This document shows, piece by piece, positions 1-11,123 of a stretch of DNA of 64,000 bases (positions are counted from its first letter, which is position 1; each line of letters opens with the position of its first letter). Both the position numbers and the translations under genes were made by a program. Source of the stretch: Gnetum montanum (taxonomy: Eukaryota; Streptophyta; Gnetopsida; Gnetales; Gnetaceae); contig MNCI01011411.1 in NCBI GenBank assembly GCA_015680685.1, positions 96,679 through 160,678 on the forward strand. Direction: 5' to 3'. The notes beneath the pieces are model-generated. The model did not search any database. It saw only the letters and a program-made list of their open reading frames with translations, and had not been told where the DNA came from.

Positions 1-96
1 GATATCGCGTACGCGATATCGCCTGGGATGCAATATCGCGTCGGCCGCTATATCGCGTATGCGATATCGCGGCCTACTGTAAATCGCGTCTCATCA
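1..96 (-). repeat. LTR edge of the TGATGAG family (partial), minus orientation
   Basis: This is the end of a long terminal repeat that begins outside the window. Read on the minus strand it starts TGATGAG at position 96, the same start as the LTRs at 46840-47599 and 52466-53249. Just inside the edge are CpG-rich palindromes: positions 1-20 are a perfect palindrome (GATATCGCGTACGCGATATC), and a near copy lies at 49-68. The sequence beyond 97 is internal sequence of the same family in the opposite orientation. The simplest reading is that one family member inserted head-on into another. Confidence 0.65.
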
Positions 97-2168
97 ACAA
101 CCATGCTCAATTTTTTAGATCTCCTCCTTCCAACTCAATCATGGGGTAGATGGTCATCCATGTTGATCATCCATATGGCTCCTTAGTTTTTCTATTTTTG
201 TTTTACACATTTTTTATTTTACAATTTATTTATTTTACACTTTTTTTATTTTCAAATTTTTTCCTATTTTACACCATTTTTTGGTTTGTACCACCATTAG
301 TACATTTAAATCTTTCTTGAACATTTTAAACTATCTTATATATTTTACTTTGTCTTGTTTAAGTGTGATTCTCAAATTTTTGCAAATAAATGTGCCTTGT
401 GCTAATAAGACACAGTGGTGCTGTAGTTGTTACTAATGGTGGTTGTACTTTATGTTTTATTTACTAATGTCTAATTTCTATTTTTGAATTTTTTTGCTAA
501 TGGCTAAGTCATGGTTTCTTTTTCATGGACAAGCGAGTGAGTCCACGATATCCACCCATTCAGAAACTCTATGGTTTTTCTTATTTTGGAAGTTTGAGGT
601 CCCTTTCATTAAATAAACTTTTAATACATTTGTGACCTTGGTAGTTTCTAGAATTGGGAAGGATTCAAAGGTTTACACAGGGTGTGACTTTAAGGGGACT
701 CAATACTCTCTGTACTTTTCTACTTACTTAGGTGCTTGGGTGTTTTCATAGACTTCTTACCATTTCTCTTCAACCAATAACAGGAAGTTAAATAAATTCT
801 TTACATGATGTGGTTCCCATTCAAAAAGAAAGAAAAAAGAAATAAAAAAAACATTATGGGAATTTAAAGCACACCCCTTAGAAAAATAAATGGGCTACAA
901 GCACTAGTTATGGGACTAGAAAGACATGTTACCCATGCCTAAAGGCCCCCTTTAACTAAGGCCCTTTCTCGCTTCCTACTTCTCTTTTCTTCTCTTTATG
1001 GAATGGTGGTTGTTTTGTGGGTGCACTCTTGTGTCTTAAGGGGTTGGATCGGTCTTGGAGTGATAATGTGATGTCATTGAAAGAGGTTGGTTTTGGTCTG
1101 GACTAAAGATGGATCTTCTCAAGTCATTTTAAACACAAATTCCACAAGGGAGTTCTTATGACCTTAATTTGGAATTTCATTCCACCTTTTCCATCATCTG
1201 TCTCTGCTAACCATAATTCACCTCATTGCTAATGTCTACGTTCTTGATTTAGTGTCTTGGTCTGATGTATTTAAATTCTTAGGTAGAATCTTCTAGGTTT
1301 TGGTCCTTAACTTCCATTGATCATTAATCACCTATGGGGCCCATGGACTCCTTAGGTTGAGGTTATGTAAGGGCAAATAAGGCATGTGCCTGCTATGGGA
1401 AGGATCCACTTGCACATCTCTTGGTTACATTCATTAAGTACCTTATCCTTAGACATTCTTATAATCAGAATCTTTCGTACATCCATCTTCTACATTAGAC
1501 CATGTGCTCCTTTACATATTTTGTTTATTAAACACATTCTCCATTGAATTTTTTAATTTTTGGGCTTTCAAAGATCCTCTTCAATTATTTTATTATACTC
1601 TTGGCTTTTCTAGAACTCCATGGATTCCAAGTTCATTAAAAAATTCCTTGTCTTGTTTAAGATATTCAAATTTGAAATTTTTTCCTACGAGGCTTAGTCG
1701 ACATGGTGGAAAAATTCTATATATAGGCAAGACCCCACTTGGAAATTCTTACACTTTCTCACAAATGCCAAAGGAGTTTTTCAAATTTTCAAAGCCAATA
1801 ACTTCCTAACCATTTATCCAAATCACTCTATTCTTTGACCCTGCAGCTACTAGAGGTAAGCTCTTCGTCATGGGGGCCACAAATGTGCCATTTTTGACAA
1901 AATATTTTTCACCATTTTTTTAACTCCCATAAGGATTTAACTAAGAAATCAACTATTAAACACCAAAATTACAAGACTTAAAACTTTCCAACAAGCTCAA
2001 ATGACATTTACAATAAAACTTAATAAATGATTAATATAATAATAAAAAAATAATCAATCTGCCATGGTCCAACCTTAGTCAAAGTGTAATTAACTGATGA
2101 GAGAAGGTATTCAAAAATTTAAAGTTACACATTGTATCTACTAATCCATGGATGTGTTGTGATTGCAA
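97..2168 (+). mobile_element. Athila-like internal region upstream of the envelope-position ORF
   Basis: This stretch has no convincing coding sequence. Its order of blocks matches the reverse complement of about 48000-49540 in the minus-oriented element, which places it between the protease/pol region and the 3' ORF. Shared landmarks are the block near 115-150 (matching about 49500-49530), the block at 900-990 (matching about 48790-48890), the block at 1330-1400 (matching about 48360-48440), and a leader at 1820-1880. A TATA box and a leader-intron donor lie at 1718 and 1856. The true 5' half (LTR, gag, pol) is missing or lies left of the window. Confidence 0.6.
1718..1727 (+). promoter_or_regulatory. 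Candidate internal TATA box for the envelope-position ORF, copy 1
   Basis: TATATATAGG lies about 440 bp before the ORF start at 2169. An AG|GTAAGC splice donor at 1855/1856 follows about 130 bp later, which fits a short non-coding leader exon. The second copy has TATAAATAGG in the same relative place, 7606-7615. Confidence 0.45.
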
Positions 2169-4156
2169 ATGGCACAAAAAAGAAAGCACACGTAAGAAGC
2201 AAGATCATCTCAACCAAGGGAGAAATGGCCTAGAATAGGAAGGGACCAAGAATAGGCCCAGGAAGAACTACTGGCAACCCATGCCATAGGTCCTCTTAGA
2301 GAAGAGGCCAAGGTGGAATCTATTCAACAGATTCTAGAACCAATAGTAGCAACATAACACTCCCATCTGGATGATGCACTAACACCACAAGAAAATCTTG
2401 AGGCGACCTTGACAAAAACTTGCATGAATCAAATCAAATTGAGGGAGGTCCAAAAAATGATGCTCTAAGATTTAAACTTTGGCCCTTTCCTAGAGAAAGC
2501 ACCAAAATAAGTGCAAGACCAACTAAAGGCCTCTCCATGTGGCCAATCATCACTTCCAACAAGGAGTGGGACAGGGGAGAGATATTTCTATTTTGGAATT
2601 ACAGGAAGCCCATGTCCACGGTAAAAATCAAAGACATCTTAGTGTCCTACTCAATGCATGTTATTGTTGTAGTGCTTAGGTTACTAGAAATGGGGGCAAG
2701 TCTTACGAAGATTCCAATGCAGGCAGATCCTAGCATCAAGCAAGACTGGATTTAACGATGCTATGGTGTTGACCACAAAGAGTTTGGCATGCTCACACTA
2801 GTAAAGAGGATCCACTACAAGATTGCAGCCTTCCACCTTAATCCCATAGTGAGGCCAAGTAAAATCAACACCTTCACTACCTGAGCATGCATCGCTCTAA
2901 GTGTGATCTACCTAGAGATGGAGAATCGGTTTAAAAAAATGAATGTGGAAGGAAGGAACTCCCCTTCCCATGCCTTATCAAGAAACTTTGTCAGAGAAGA
3001 GGAATAGTCCATTACACTAATGATGTTGTCAAGCATGTTTTAGCTACCAATTAGGTAGAAATGACAAAAGATAAGATGCCTGCAATGACTATCCAAGAAG
3101 AGGAGCAGTAACCACCACCTCCACTAGCCACTCAAACAATTATGCTAGACATCATTATAATCATTCAACAATTGTGCGAATACTGAGAATGACTCTTGAG
3201 TGAATAAGAGCAACAAGCAGGCACAAGTGGCAGGGACCCATCCATATACAGACCAGTAATAAGTCACCTAAATGAGGTGGCCCAAACAATCAGCTTGATG
3301 GATGGAGGTGGATCTATTTTCTCAACTCAAAGAACATAGTTGTTTGTAAGGTCAAATCCTAGTGCCAGAGAGGTCACGGTATCTCTCACAGAATAGTAGC
3401 GACTCCCAGAAATCTCTGGGAATGTTACAATCTTTTTAGTACACTTGGAGGAAGGTGAAGGAACAACTATATTGGTGATGTAGCACCAAGGGTAGGAGAC
3501 AGCAATAGAGGTGGTTGCTGACTGTATTGCTGAAACACTCAATGCACCTGTGACATCTGCACTAGGCATCACTACACTCAAGGATGTGTAGATGTCTACA
3601 GGAGCCACAGGTGATAGAATAAATGTAACATAACATAAATATTTGCTAAACCAACTAGTAGGTACCAGGCAACCACTTCTAGATGCCTTTGACCTTCCAG
3701 AAAATATTATTGCAACCCAGTCAAAGCTATTAGAGGTAAGGCGTAAGAACATCATCTTGGAGGGTCAACTCAAAATAGCCAAGGAGCTAAACAAACACTT
3801 GGCTATTGAAGTTGCCACATTAAGAGCTAGATTATCAACCTTACATTTCTCAACTTGGCATTGACAAGAGATGGAGCTATTGAATAGCTCAACACTAGAC
3901 TGAACAGGGTTGAGGGTGTGGTGTTCTACCAATCCTTGGTAGAGGCTACACAGCATAAGATTTAGAAGGCCTTGGATCAAACTTGCCAAGAGAATGTACA
4001 ATTAACCATAGAGAACCATTTCCTGTGAAATGTTGATGAGCGCAAGCAATAATTAATTAATTTCATCCATCAACAACATGAGCAACTAGTTAGAGCAAAC
4101 ACAGAATTGAGGAGATTGGCAGCAGAAAATAGAAATCTCTCCATGGAGGAGGTTTG

Positions 4157-4250
4157 CTCTAATTTTAAAGAGCGACATTTTTTCTAATTTTAAAGAGCAG
4201 CAATTTTTTCTAATTTTAAAGAGTGGCAGTTTTTTCTAATTTTAGAAGCT
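4157..4250 (+). repeat. Tandem ~30-bp units at the start of the first TRIM-like LTR
   Basis: Four degenerate copies of a unit with core CTAATTTTAAAGAG followed by a T run lie in tandem. The other LTR, from 5081, has only two. This explains most of the length difference between the two repeats. Confidence 0.6.
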
Positions 4251-5390
4251 GGGACCCTATTTATACATGTACTGGCATGCTCATTCCCTTACCTTTGCAG
4301 CTTTGGTTTCCTAGCCGCATTGCCTAAACACACTGATGAGGGGTGCAAGTCCTTGAAAATGTTTTGTGTAACAACAGACATTATGTAATGCTTTGAGCTT
4401 TTTATTACTTTCTGTTTAACAGTTTTTCTGTTTTACAGTTTCTTCAGTATTTCTCTCAGCCTCCTCGTTCTTTTCCTTGATGCACGAGATCTCTTCAAAA
4501 ATTTTAAGCTCTAAAAAATTTTCTCTCTATCTCGCTGCCTTGGAATTGCTAAGCCTTACTTGATAGTGTCTTTCACTATTCTCTGGATTCTAACCATTTT
4601 TAGATTTTTTTCTATTTTTGGTTAGGTTTTAATCCTTTTGCAGGTTCTCCATGGGTTTTGATCGCGTTGGAGGTTTTTGCGGACCACGACATGTTTCTTC
4701 TATTTGATTCGTGTCTTGACCACTGCTCTACTTACGTTGGTCTTCTTGGTTGTGGTTTCTTCTGAAGGTTTTTCTTCAGTTTCATCACAACCTCTAGTCA
4801 TTTCTTCTCCAACATTATTGCAGCTCGTCTCTCCGTTGTTGTTGAAGATATTTGTTCGTTGCTATTTTTAGCTGGACACTTGCGTACATGACATTCTTTG
4901 GTGTCAAACCCCTCATGTCCACCATTCAAACATGAGGGTTCCCTAAACCCTAAACATCCTTTGACTTTGCCAAAAAATCTGATTTGTTGAATGTTTCATG
5001 TTCGCTCTTGAAATACTATTTTGTAATAGTTTTGTCAGTACATCGTCCCATCCCCATCTCGCCTTGACGAGTGGGGCCCACTCTAATTTTAAAGAGTGGT
5101 AGTTTTTTCTAGTTTTAGAAGCTGGGACCCTATTTATACATGTACTGGCATGCTCATTCCCTTGCCTTTGCAACTTCGGCTGTGTGGCTGCATTGCCTAA
5201 ACACACTGATGAGGGGTGCAAGTCCTCGAAAACGTTTTGTGTAACAAAAGACGTTGTGCAATGCTTTGAGCTTTCTATTACTTTCTATTTAACAGTTTTT
5301 TTGTTTTACAGTTTCTTCAGTATTTCTTTCAGCCTCCCCATTCTTTTCCTTGATGCATGAGATCTCTTCAAAAATTTTAAGCTCTAAAAA
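4157..5390 (+). mobile_element. TRIM-like small LTR element nested in the envelope-position ORF
   Basis: Two direct repeats, 4157-4517 (about 361 bp) and 5081-5390 (310 bp), flank about 560 bp of non-coding sequence. They share a long block with a TATA-like TTTATACATG and a downstream block around 'gatgaggggtgcaagtcc'. A G-rich run (GAGTGGGGCC, 5069-5078) just before the second repeat could be the polypurine tract. The uninterrupted second copy of the host ORF near 10060-10100 shows the approximate empty site, so this is an insertion. I could not fix a target duplication, and the repeat ends are not TG/CA. Small internal size and no coding capacity fit a TRIM. The hydrophobic 64-codon frame at 4677-4871 has no support. 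Confidence 0.55.
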
Positions 5391-5528
5391 CTTTTAAGCA
5401 AGAAATTTTTAATTGAGGTAGCTGCCTAGAAATTAGAGGCTCTCAAATTTGAGAGAATCAAGGACCATTACAGAGAATAGGTTGGTCTACAAAAGGAAGT
5501 AAATAAAAAACACATCTAGTTGACAAAG

Positions 5529-5625
5529 GTGAAAGTGAATGGAACCCTCTAATAACTGCAGCAAGGAAAAGAAATGNATGAAAGTGAATGGAACCCTCTA
5601 ATAACTGCAGCAAGGAAAAGAAATG
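5529..5625. other. Assembly join: single N at 5577 with the same 48 bp on both sides
   Basis: The 48 bases before the N and the 48 bases after it are almost identical (one mismatch). This is the pattern of two contigs placed side by side with an unmerged overlap. It should not be read as a biological tandem repeat. The same pattern occurs at 6376 and 51172. Confidence 0.85.
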
Positions 5626-6270
5626 TGGCAATCCATCATTGACGAGATAGATGCCTACAACAAAGCAGAAATTTTCATGGAGTTACAAATTAAGAAGATG
5701 ATAGAATACATGGAGCTCACCAATCTTTGTTATGCAAATCTGGCCATGTTGACTACTAGACGATCATGGTTAGAACTCGAGAAATAGGTGGCTAGTTTGT
5801 ACTTGTTGTACAAGGCCAAGTTCAAGCATTACAAAGACATAAAGAAAAAGCTTGTAATGGCAAACACTGAACTTGAAGTTCTCAAAGCATGATTTACTAA
5901 TTAATGATCAACTACTAAGAACCTAGCCAAGAGGATGAATGACTACCAAGAGCTGTAGAATGTAGTTAGGACGTTTGATATTGAATACAAATAGTTCACT
6001 ACTTGGTTTGTCAATGTGAAGGAGATGTTCCCAATAATGTCCTATCCATGGGATGTCCTCATTCCAGCCCACATTGGTGATGCCGCGTGGACTATGAATG
6101 ATCCTCGAAGTAAGGAGAAGAAGACGAAGGCATTACTAGATACCTTTCACCTTCCATCGAAGGATGTAACCATAGTAGGATAGCCACAGCCATCACAACT
6201 ACTACACGTGATTGAAATCGGTGAAGGTCCTTCAGAACCCCAGCAGCCTCTGCCACCTGGGACTATTTGA

Positions 6271-6551
6271 TCTTCTCCACCATCTTCACACCATCAAAGG
6301 ATTTGCTGTCCAATTTTTATGTAGTTATATCATGATGTTCAATTTTGTGTCATGAACACCACAAATTTTTGTAATNTATGTTCAATTTTGTGTCATGAAC
6401 ACCACAAATTTTTGTAATTTTTTGATTTGTATACTTAAGCACTCAGTTTTGTTATGTCAATTTATTATGTTAAGAGTTGGTCAATAATCCCATACCTTTC
6501 CAATTTTTGTAAAGAAACTCGAGGATGAGTTTTCACTTAGTCATGGGAGTA
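6271..6551 (+). other. 3' non-coding region and polypurine tract, copy 1
   Basis: No coding signal. The last ~90 bp (from 'tcaataatcccatacc' to 'catgggagta') match the reverse complement of 47600-47690 in the minus-oriented element. It ends in a purine run, GGGAGTA, directly before the LTR, as a polypurine tract should. Confidence 0.6.
6330..6420. other. Assembly join: single N at 6376 with duplicated flanks
   Basis: About 42 bases (core 'gttcaattttgtgtcatgaa') occur directly before and directly after the N. This is the same unmerged contig overlap as at 5577. It lies in the 3' non-coding part between the envelope-position ORF and the LTR. Confidence 0.85.
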
Positions 6552-7511
6552 TAATGAGTGTCAAAGTGTAATGTCGATAGGCCCTTGTTGATGTGACCTC
6601 GTTGATGAGCCCACATCAATGAAGCCCCATTTACATGGTGTTGCCTCATTGACAAGGCCATGTTGACATAGTGTTTGCTATGTCTATGAGGTCCCATCGA
6701 TGAAGTCCTGTAGTAAAAATTATAAATACAAGCTCCTAGCCATGTTTATGGGGATAGCAGTCATAATAGTGGCAGAGCTCTTGCAATTTTTCCATTTGAA
6801 AGTTAAAATATTTCTCTAAGTGCTTGCAATAAGAGTTAGAAAGTATACGGATCTTTATTCGAGCACTATTGTACATGAACCACACCAGTGTGTATGGCAA
6901 TAAAGATGAGCCTTTTGATCAAACCCTGTAGCACTTGAAATAGATTAATGGTTTATTTATGCATTTATTGTTTTCATGAAATATGTAATTAATTAAGATA
7001 AATTAGACTTTAAGCGATTAGTTAATTAATTAAGCTAAAGAGATTAAGTACATAAGTACGACTGCTTCAAGCATAAACACATATTTGCTTGGTCATCCCA
7101 ACAATGTTATTGCTTGGTGCACATAGTAGCATAGTGCTTGATAACTAAGTAGTGGATACGTGGTTTCAAGATGTGTACAAAAAGGTGGGCCTAGATGCTT
7201 ATGTTAGGATTAGTTAAAGACTAGTTAAGTAGTTAAATTATATTAGTTATTAAATTATTCCATCTTTCTACTCTAAGCACCAAAGAACATAAAACATAAA
7301 ACAATAAAAATCATATGCCTCGATTACACTTAACCATACCTTTGTACATCACAAGTGTAATTGGGAAGATAATGAATGACCTTAGGGCAAGGTTCACTTC
7401 TTAGAAGACTAGTGTACTGGAAACTATAGAGTTTGCAGAATTCAACCAACTCATGTGTGAACACTTCATAATTTGTATGGTTGGGTGTAGGGGTATCTTA
7501 ACCACTTAACA
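6552..7511 (+). repeat. LTR of the Athila-like family (shared by copies 1 and 2)
   Basis: This LTR starts TAATGAG, a one-base change from the family start TGATGAG, after a polypurine tract, and ends near 'ccacttaaca'. A TATA box (TATAAATACA) is at 6721-6730. Later blocks ('ggatctttattc', 'caataaagatgagc', 'ggttgggtgta') occur in the same order in the LTR at 11124-12003 and, reversed, in 46840-47599. It appears to serve as the 3' LTR of copy 1 and the 5' LTR of copy 2. That fits a tandem LTR-internal-LTR-internal-LTR array made by recombination. Confidence 0.7.
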
Positions 7512-8058
7512 ATGTGGAAATTTTGGGCATTGGCTTTGTAGATGGGTACCCGTCAATAGAGCCCATACATAAATAGGATCCCATTGATGTAGGGGTCCAC
7601 CTACCTATAAATAGGCATGAACACTTAGTGATTTTCACATTTGCTCATAAATGAGGGGGGATTTTTTGAATTTTTCAAAGCTCAAAACCTTCCAAGAGCC
7701 ATATCTTCTTAATCATTTGTCTAATTCACTCCATTCTTCAACCCTGTGACTACTAAAGGAAATCTCTTTGTTGTGGGGGCCACAAATCTTAAGTTTTTAA
7801 TGAATTTTTTTTGGGAAAATTTCTAACTCCCACAAGGTTTAACAAAGAAATCAACATTAAAACATCAAATTATAAGAGTTAAACCTTTTCAACAAGCTCC
7901 AGCAACATTCTAAGTTAAAAATCATCAAAATAATAATAATATAATCAATCTACCATGGTTCAAACTTAACCTAAAGTGTAACCACCCAATGAGAAAGGTA
8001 CTTAAATGTTATAAGTTACACATTGAATGTTAATCCTTGATTATGTTGTGACTATAGA
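7512..8058 (+). promoter_or_regulatory. Short leader with internal TATA box and leader intron, copy 2
   Basis: Gag and pol are absent here: the LTR passes after about 50 bp straight into the region upstream of the envelope-position ORF. TATAAATAGG is at 7606-7615. The donor that is intact in copy 1 (1855/1856) is damaged at about 7764. The acceptor CTATAG|ATG sits directly at the ORF start (8058/8059). The blocks around 7700-7800 match 1790-1880. Confidence 0.5.
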
Positions 8059-10876
8059 TGGCACCTAAGGGAAAACATGCATAAGAAGGAGGATTATCCC
8101 AACCAAGGGATAAATGACCAAGAAAAGCCCCATGAGCAAGCAAAGACCTATGCAATGGGACCTCTTTGGGAGGAGCCCAAAGTGGAATTTGTGCAATAGA
8201 TTCCTAAAGAAGCTACGACAATAGAACAGTCTCACTAAGATAAGGCACTTAAGCCTAGATCAAACCTTGAGGTAACCTTAACAGAAGCTTGTCTCGGGCA
8301 AATCATGAACAGGAATGTCCAAAAATCAATGCTCCAAGAATTAAACTTTGGATCTTTCTTGGAGTTTGCACCTCTAGAAGTCAAAGCTCAACTACAGAAC
8401 TCTTCCATGTGGCCCACAATCACTTCTAGTAGGGAGTGGTACATGGCAGAGACATATCTCTTTTGGAAAAATTGGCAAGTTGGTTCAATGGTCAAAATCA
8501 AGGACATTTCAGTGTCCTACTTGGTGAAAGCCATCATAGAGATCCTTGAGTTACTAGAAACTGGGGCCAACCTTGTAGAAATCCCCAAGTAGGCAGATCT
8601 TGACATTAAGAAGGAATGGATGCAGCGATGTTATGGAGTCGATTGTAAGGAGTTTGGCATGCTCACTATGGTGAAGTATGCATACTTTAAGTTTGCAACC
8701 TTCCACCTCAATCCAATGGTGAGGCCAAGCAAGATCACTACTTTCTCCACTAGTGCTTGTGCTACTCTAAGTGTTCGATTCCCCATCAACTTTCCACAGC
8801 TGATCTATCTTGATATAGAGAAGCAATTTAAAGAAAATAAACATGGAAGGAAGGCACTCCCCTTCTCATGCCTTATCAAAAAATTATGTAAGAGAGGAGG
8901 CATAACATGCTACACTAATGATGTTGTCTGATGTGCTCCATTTGCTTCTTGGATAGAGATGATGAAAGATAAGGTACCTACCAATATCATTCAAGAAGAG
9001 GAGTAGTGACCGCCACCTTCGTCGCTCACTCATGAAATAAGGTTGGAGGCCTGCACTGCCCTTGAGCATGTGCATGAGATCCAAGAGTAGCTCTTGTGTG
9101 AGCAAGAGCAGCAAGTAAGAACAAATGGTGGTGATCCATCTATGTATCACTCAGTGACGAGTTACCTCAACGAAGTGGCTCAAACCATCAATCAAATAGA
9201 GGGAGGTGGATCGATTTTCTCAACCCAAAGAATGTAACTACCGGTGAGATCGAATCTTCATGGCTGAGAGGTAATGGTATCTCTCTCTCAACAATAACAA
9301 TTCCTAGAAATCTCTTGAAATGCCGCTACATTTTTGGTGTATCTATAGGAGGGCAAGGGGGAAATTGTCTTGGTGATGCAACGCCATGGACAAGAGACGA
9401 TAGTAGAGGTGGTTGCTGATAGAATTGTTGAGGCCTTAAATACACTTGTGGCATCTGTACCAGATGTTTTTACACTTAGAGATGTGCATACATCCATGGG
9501 AATAATTAGTGACAAATTAAGTGTAGCCCAACATGAAGAGTTGCTAAATCAATTGGTGGGAATCAGGCAATTGATTATGGATATCTTTGATCTTCTAGAA
9601 ATCATCACAACAACCCTATCGAAGCTACTTGAAGTGAGGAACAAGTGTATGATATTACAGGGGCAACTTGAAATAGCCCAAGCTTAGAGTCAATGCTTAG
9701 CTGTGGAGGTTGCAAAATTAAGAGCCCACCTCACTGATCTTGCATTTCTCAACCTTACATTGAAACATGATGAAGCTTTCTAACAACTTCAAGATAGGCT
9801 CAAATAGTTTTAGAATGTAAAGGAGACAACCATCTTTGACTAGTCCATGGCCAATGCCAAGACATACACCATTTAGAAGGACTTGGTCCAAACACACCAT
9901 GAGAATGAAATCCTAACCACAGAGAATCATTGCCTATGGAATGTTGATGTGCAGAAGTAGTAGATACAAGAATTTATCCATCAACAATAGGAGCAGCTAG
10001 TTAGAGTGAACACTAAACTAATGAGATTGACAACCAAAAATAGAAATGTCTCTATGGAGGAAGTTTGAGCTTTTCACCAAAAATCTACGATAGAGATAGT
10101 TGCCTAGAAGAATGAGGCTCTCAAATTTAAGAGTCAAGAACCATTATAGAGATCAGGCTAGTCTACAAAAAGAAATTAATGAAAAACACATCTAAATGAT
10201 GAAGGCAAAAGCTAATGAGGTCCTCTAGTAGCTTAGGGAAGGAGGTGATGTCTAGCAACCTATCTTTGATGGGCTCAATGGCTACAATAGAGTGGAAATC
10301 CACATGAAATAGTTGTAGATCAAGGAGATGATAGAGTATATGAAGCTTGTCAATCTCTATTTATGCAAATTTGGCAATGCTGATTATAGGGCAACCACAG
10401 TCAGAGTTGGAGAAGCAAGTGGCTAGCTCATATACTTGATGTACAAGGTAGAATTCAAAATCCATAAGGATACTAAGTAAAAGCTTGAGATTGCTAATGC
10501 TGAACTCAAGGTTCTTAGGGCATGATTCACCAATCAAAGATCTACTAATAGGAACCTAGCCAAAAGGATGAATGACTATCAGGAGCTACAGAATGCAATC
10601 AAGGCATTCGATGTGGAGCGCAAACTTTTCATTGTCTAATTTATCAACATGAAGGAGTTGTTCCTGGCAATACCCTATCCTTGGGATGTTCCCACTCCAG
10701 CCCACATTCGAGATGCTATGTGGATCATGAATGATCCTAGGGGAAAGGAGGAGAAGATGAAGGCATTGTTGGACGCCTTTCATCTTCTACTAGGTGTTGT
10801 AGCTACTATCGAACAATCACAACCACATCAACCACCATGTGCACTCGAAGCAGGAGAAGGTCCTTTGGAGCCTTAA
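8059..10876 (+). pseudogene. Envelope-position ORF of an Athila-like element, copy 2 (decayed)
   Basis: This is the second, better-preserved copy of the ORF at 2169-6270. The start is ATG 8059, directly behind a splice acceptor. Open stretches are 8305-8592, 8620-8931 (same frame, one stop between them), 9370-9687 and 10649-10876. The first two carry the conserved N-terminal part: MWPTITSSREW near 8406-8440, then a Phe/Tyr-rich segment (FGMLTMVKYAYFKFATFHL) near 8651-8710, then CLIKKLCKRGG near 8869-8900. The third is Leu-rich and likely coiled-coil (LLNQLVGIRQL). The last has the conserved C-terminal block PYPWDVPTPAHIRDAMW and a Pro/Gln-rich tail. The remainder is broken by many stops. It resembles retroelement-associated plant proteins (Athila ORF1 type). 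I see no clear signal peptide or membrane anchor, so 'envelope' describes position only. Confidence 0.55.
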
Positions 10877-11123
10877 GAGCCAGACCGCTTGATCTTCTTC
10901 AACGTCTTCAAGCTATCTAAGGAATTATGTTTGTCAATTTTGTTTAGGTGTTCAATTTTGTCATCTTGGACACCAAAATTTTGTAATCATTTTAAAACTA
11001 TATACTATAGGCACTTATTTTTTATTGAGTATCTTGTGTGTTTGTTTTGCGTGTCAATAATCCCATACCTTCCCAAATTTTGTAAATAACTTGAGGATAA
11101 ATTTGCATTCAGTTGTGGGGGTA
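10877..11123 (+). other. 3' non-coding region and polypurine tract, copy 2
   Basis: No coding signal. It is collinear with 6271-6551, including a block about Ile/Asn-rich AT sequence and 'caataatcccataccttccc'. It ends GTGGGGGTA directly before the LTR start TGATGAG. Confidence 0.6.

Larger units (their letters stand above)
2169..6270 (+). pseudogene. Envelope-position ORF of an Athila-like element, copy 1 (decayed, interrupted)
   Basis: This is a long decayed coding region. It starts at ATG 2169, continues as a better-preserved stretch at about 2420-3050, shows a coiled-coil-like part at about 3600-4150 and 5390-5950, and ends in a short C-terminal module at about 6000-6270. It is collinear with 8059-10876. 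The N-terminal part has the pattern of plant retroelement proteins such as the Athila ORF1 / 'putative plant transposon protein' families: a motif MWPIITSNKEW near 2535-2570, and later a Leu-rich segment next to a basic CxRRG motif near 2980. Many stops and frameshifts are present. A TRIM-like element interrupts it at 4157-5390, and an assembly duplication lies at 5529-5625. Its place after the pol region, with its own TATA box and leader intron, matches the envelope-like ORF of Athila elements. The function is not known. Confidence 0.55.

Noticed and set aside
1504-1809. 101-codon plus-strand frame upstream of the first envelope-position ORF
   Set aside because: It overlaps the TATA box and leader, and the matching region in the other copy is not open.
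4677-4871. Hydrophobic 64-codon frame inside the TRIM-like element
   Set aside because: It is a T-rich stretch without conserved pattern, and TRIM elements do not code.
5529-5625. 48-bp tandem repeat at the N
   Set aside because: It is an assembly overlap, as shown by the N and by the frame-restoring case at 51172.
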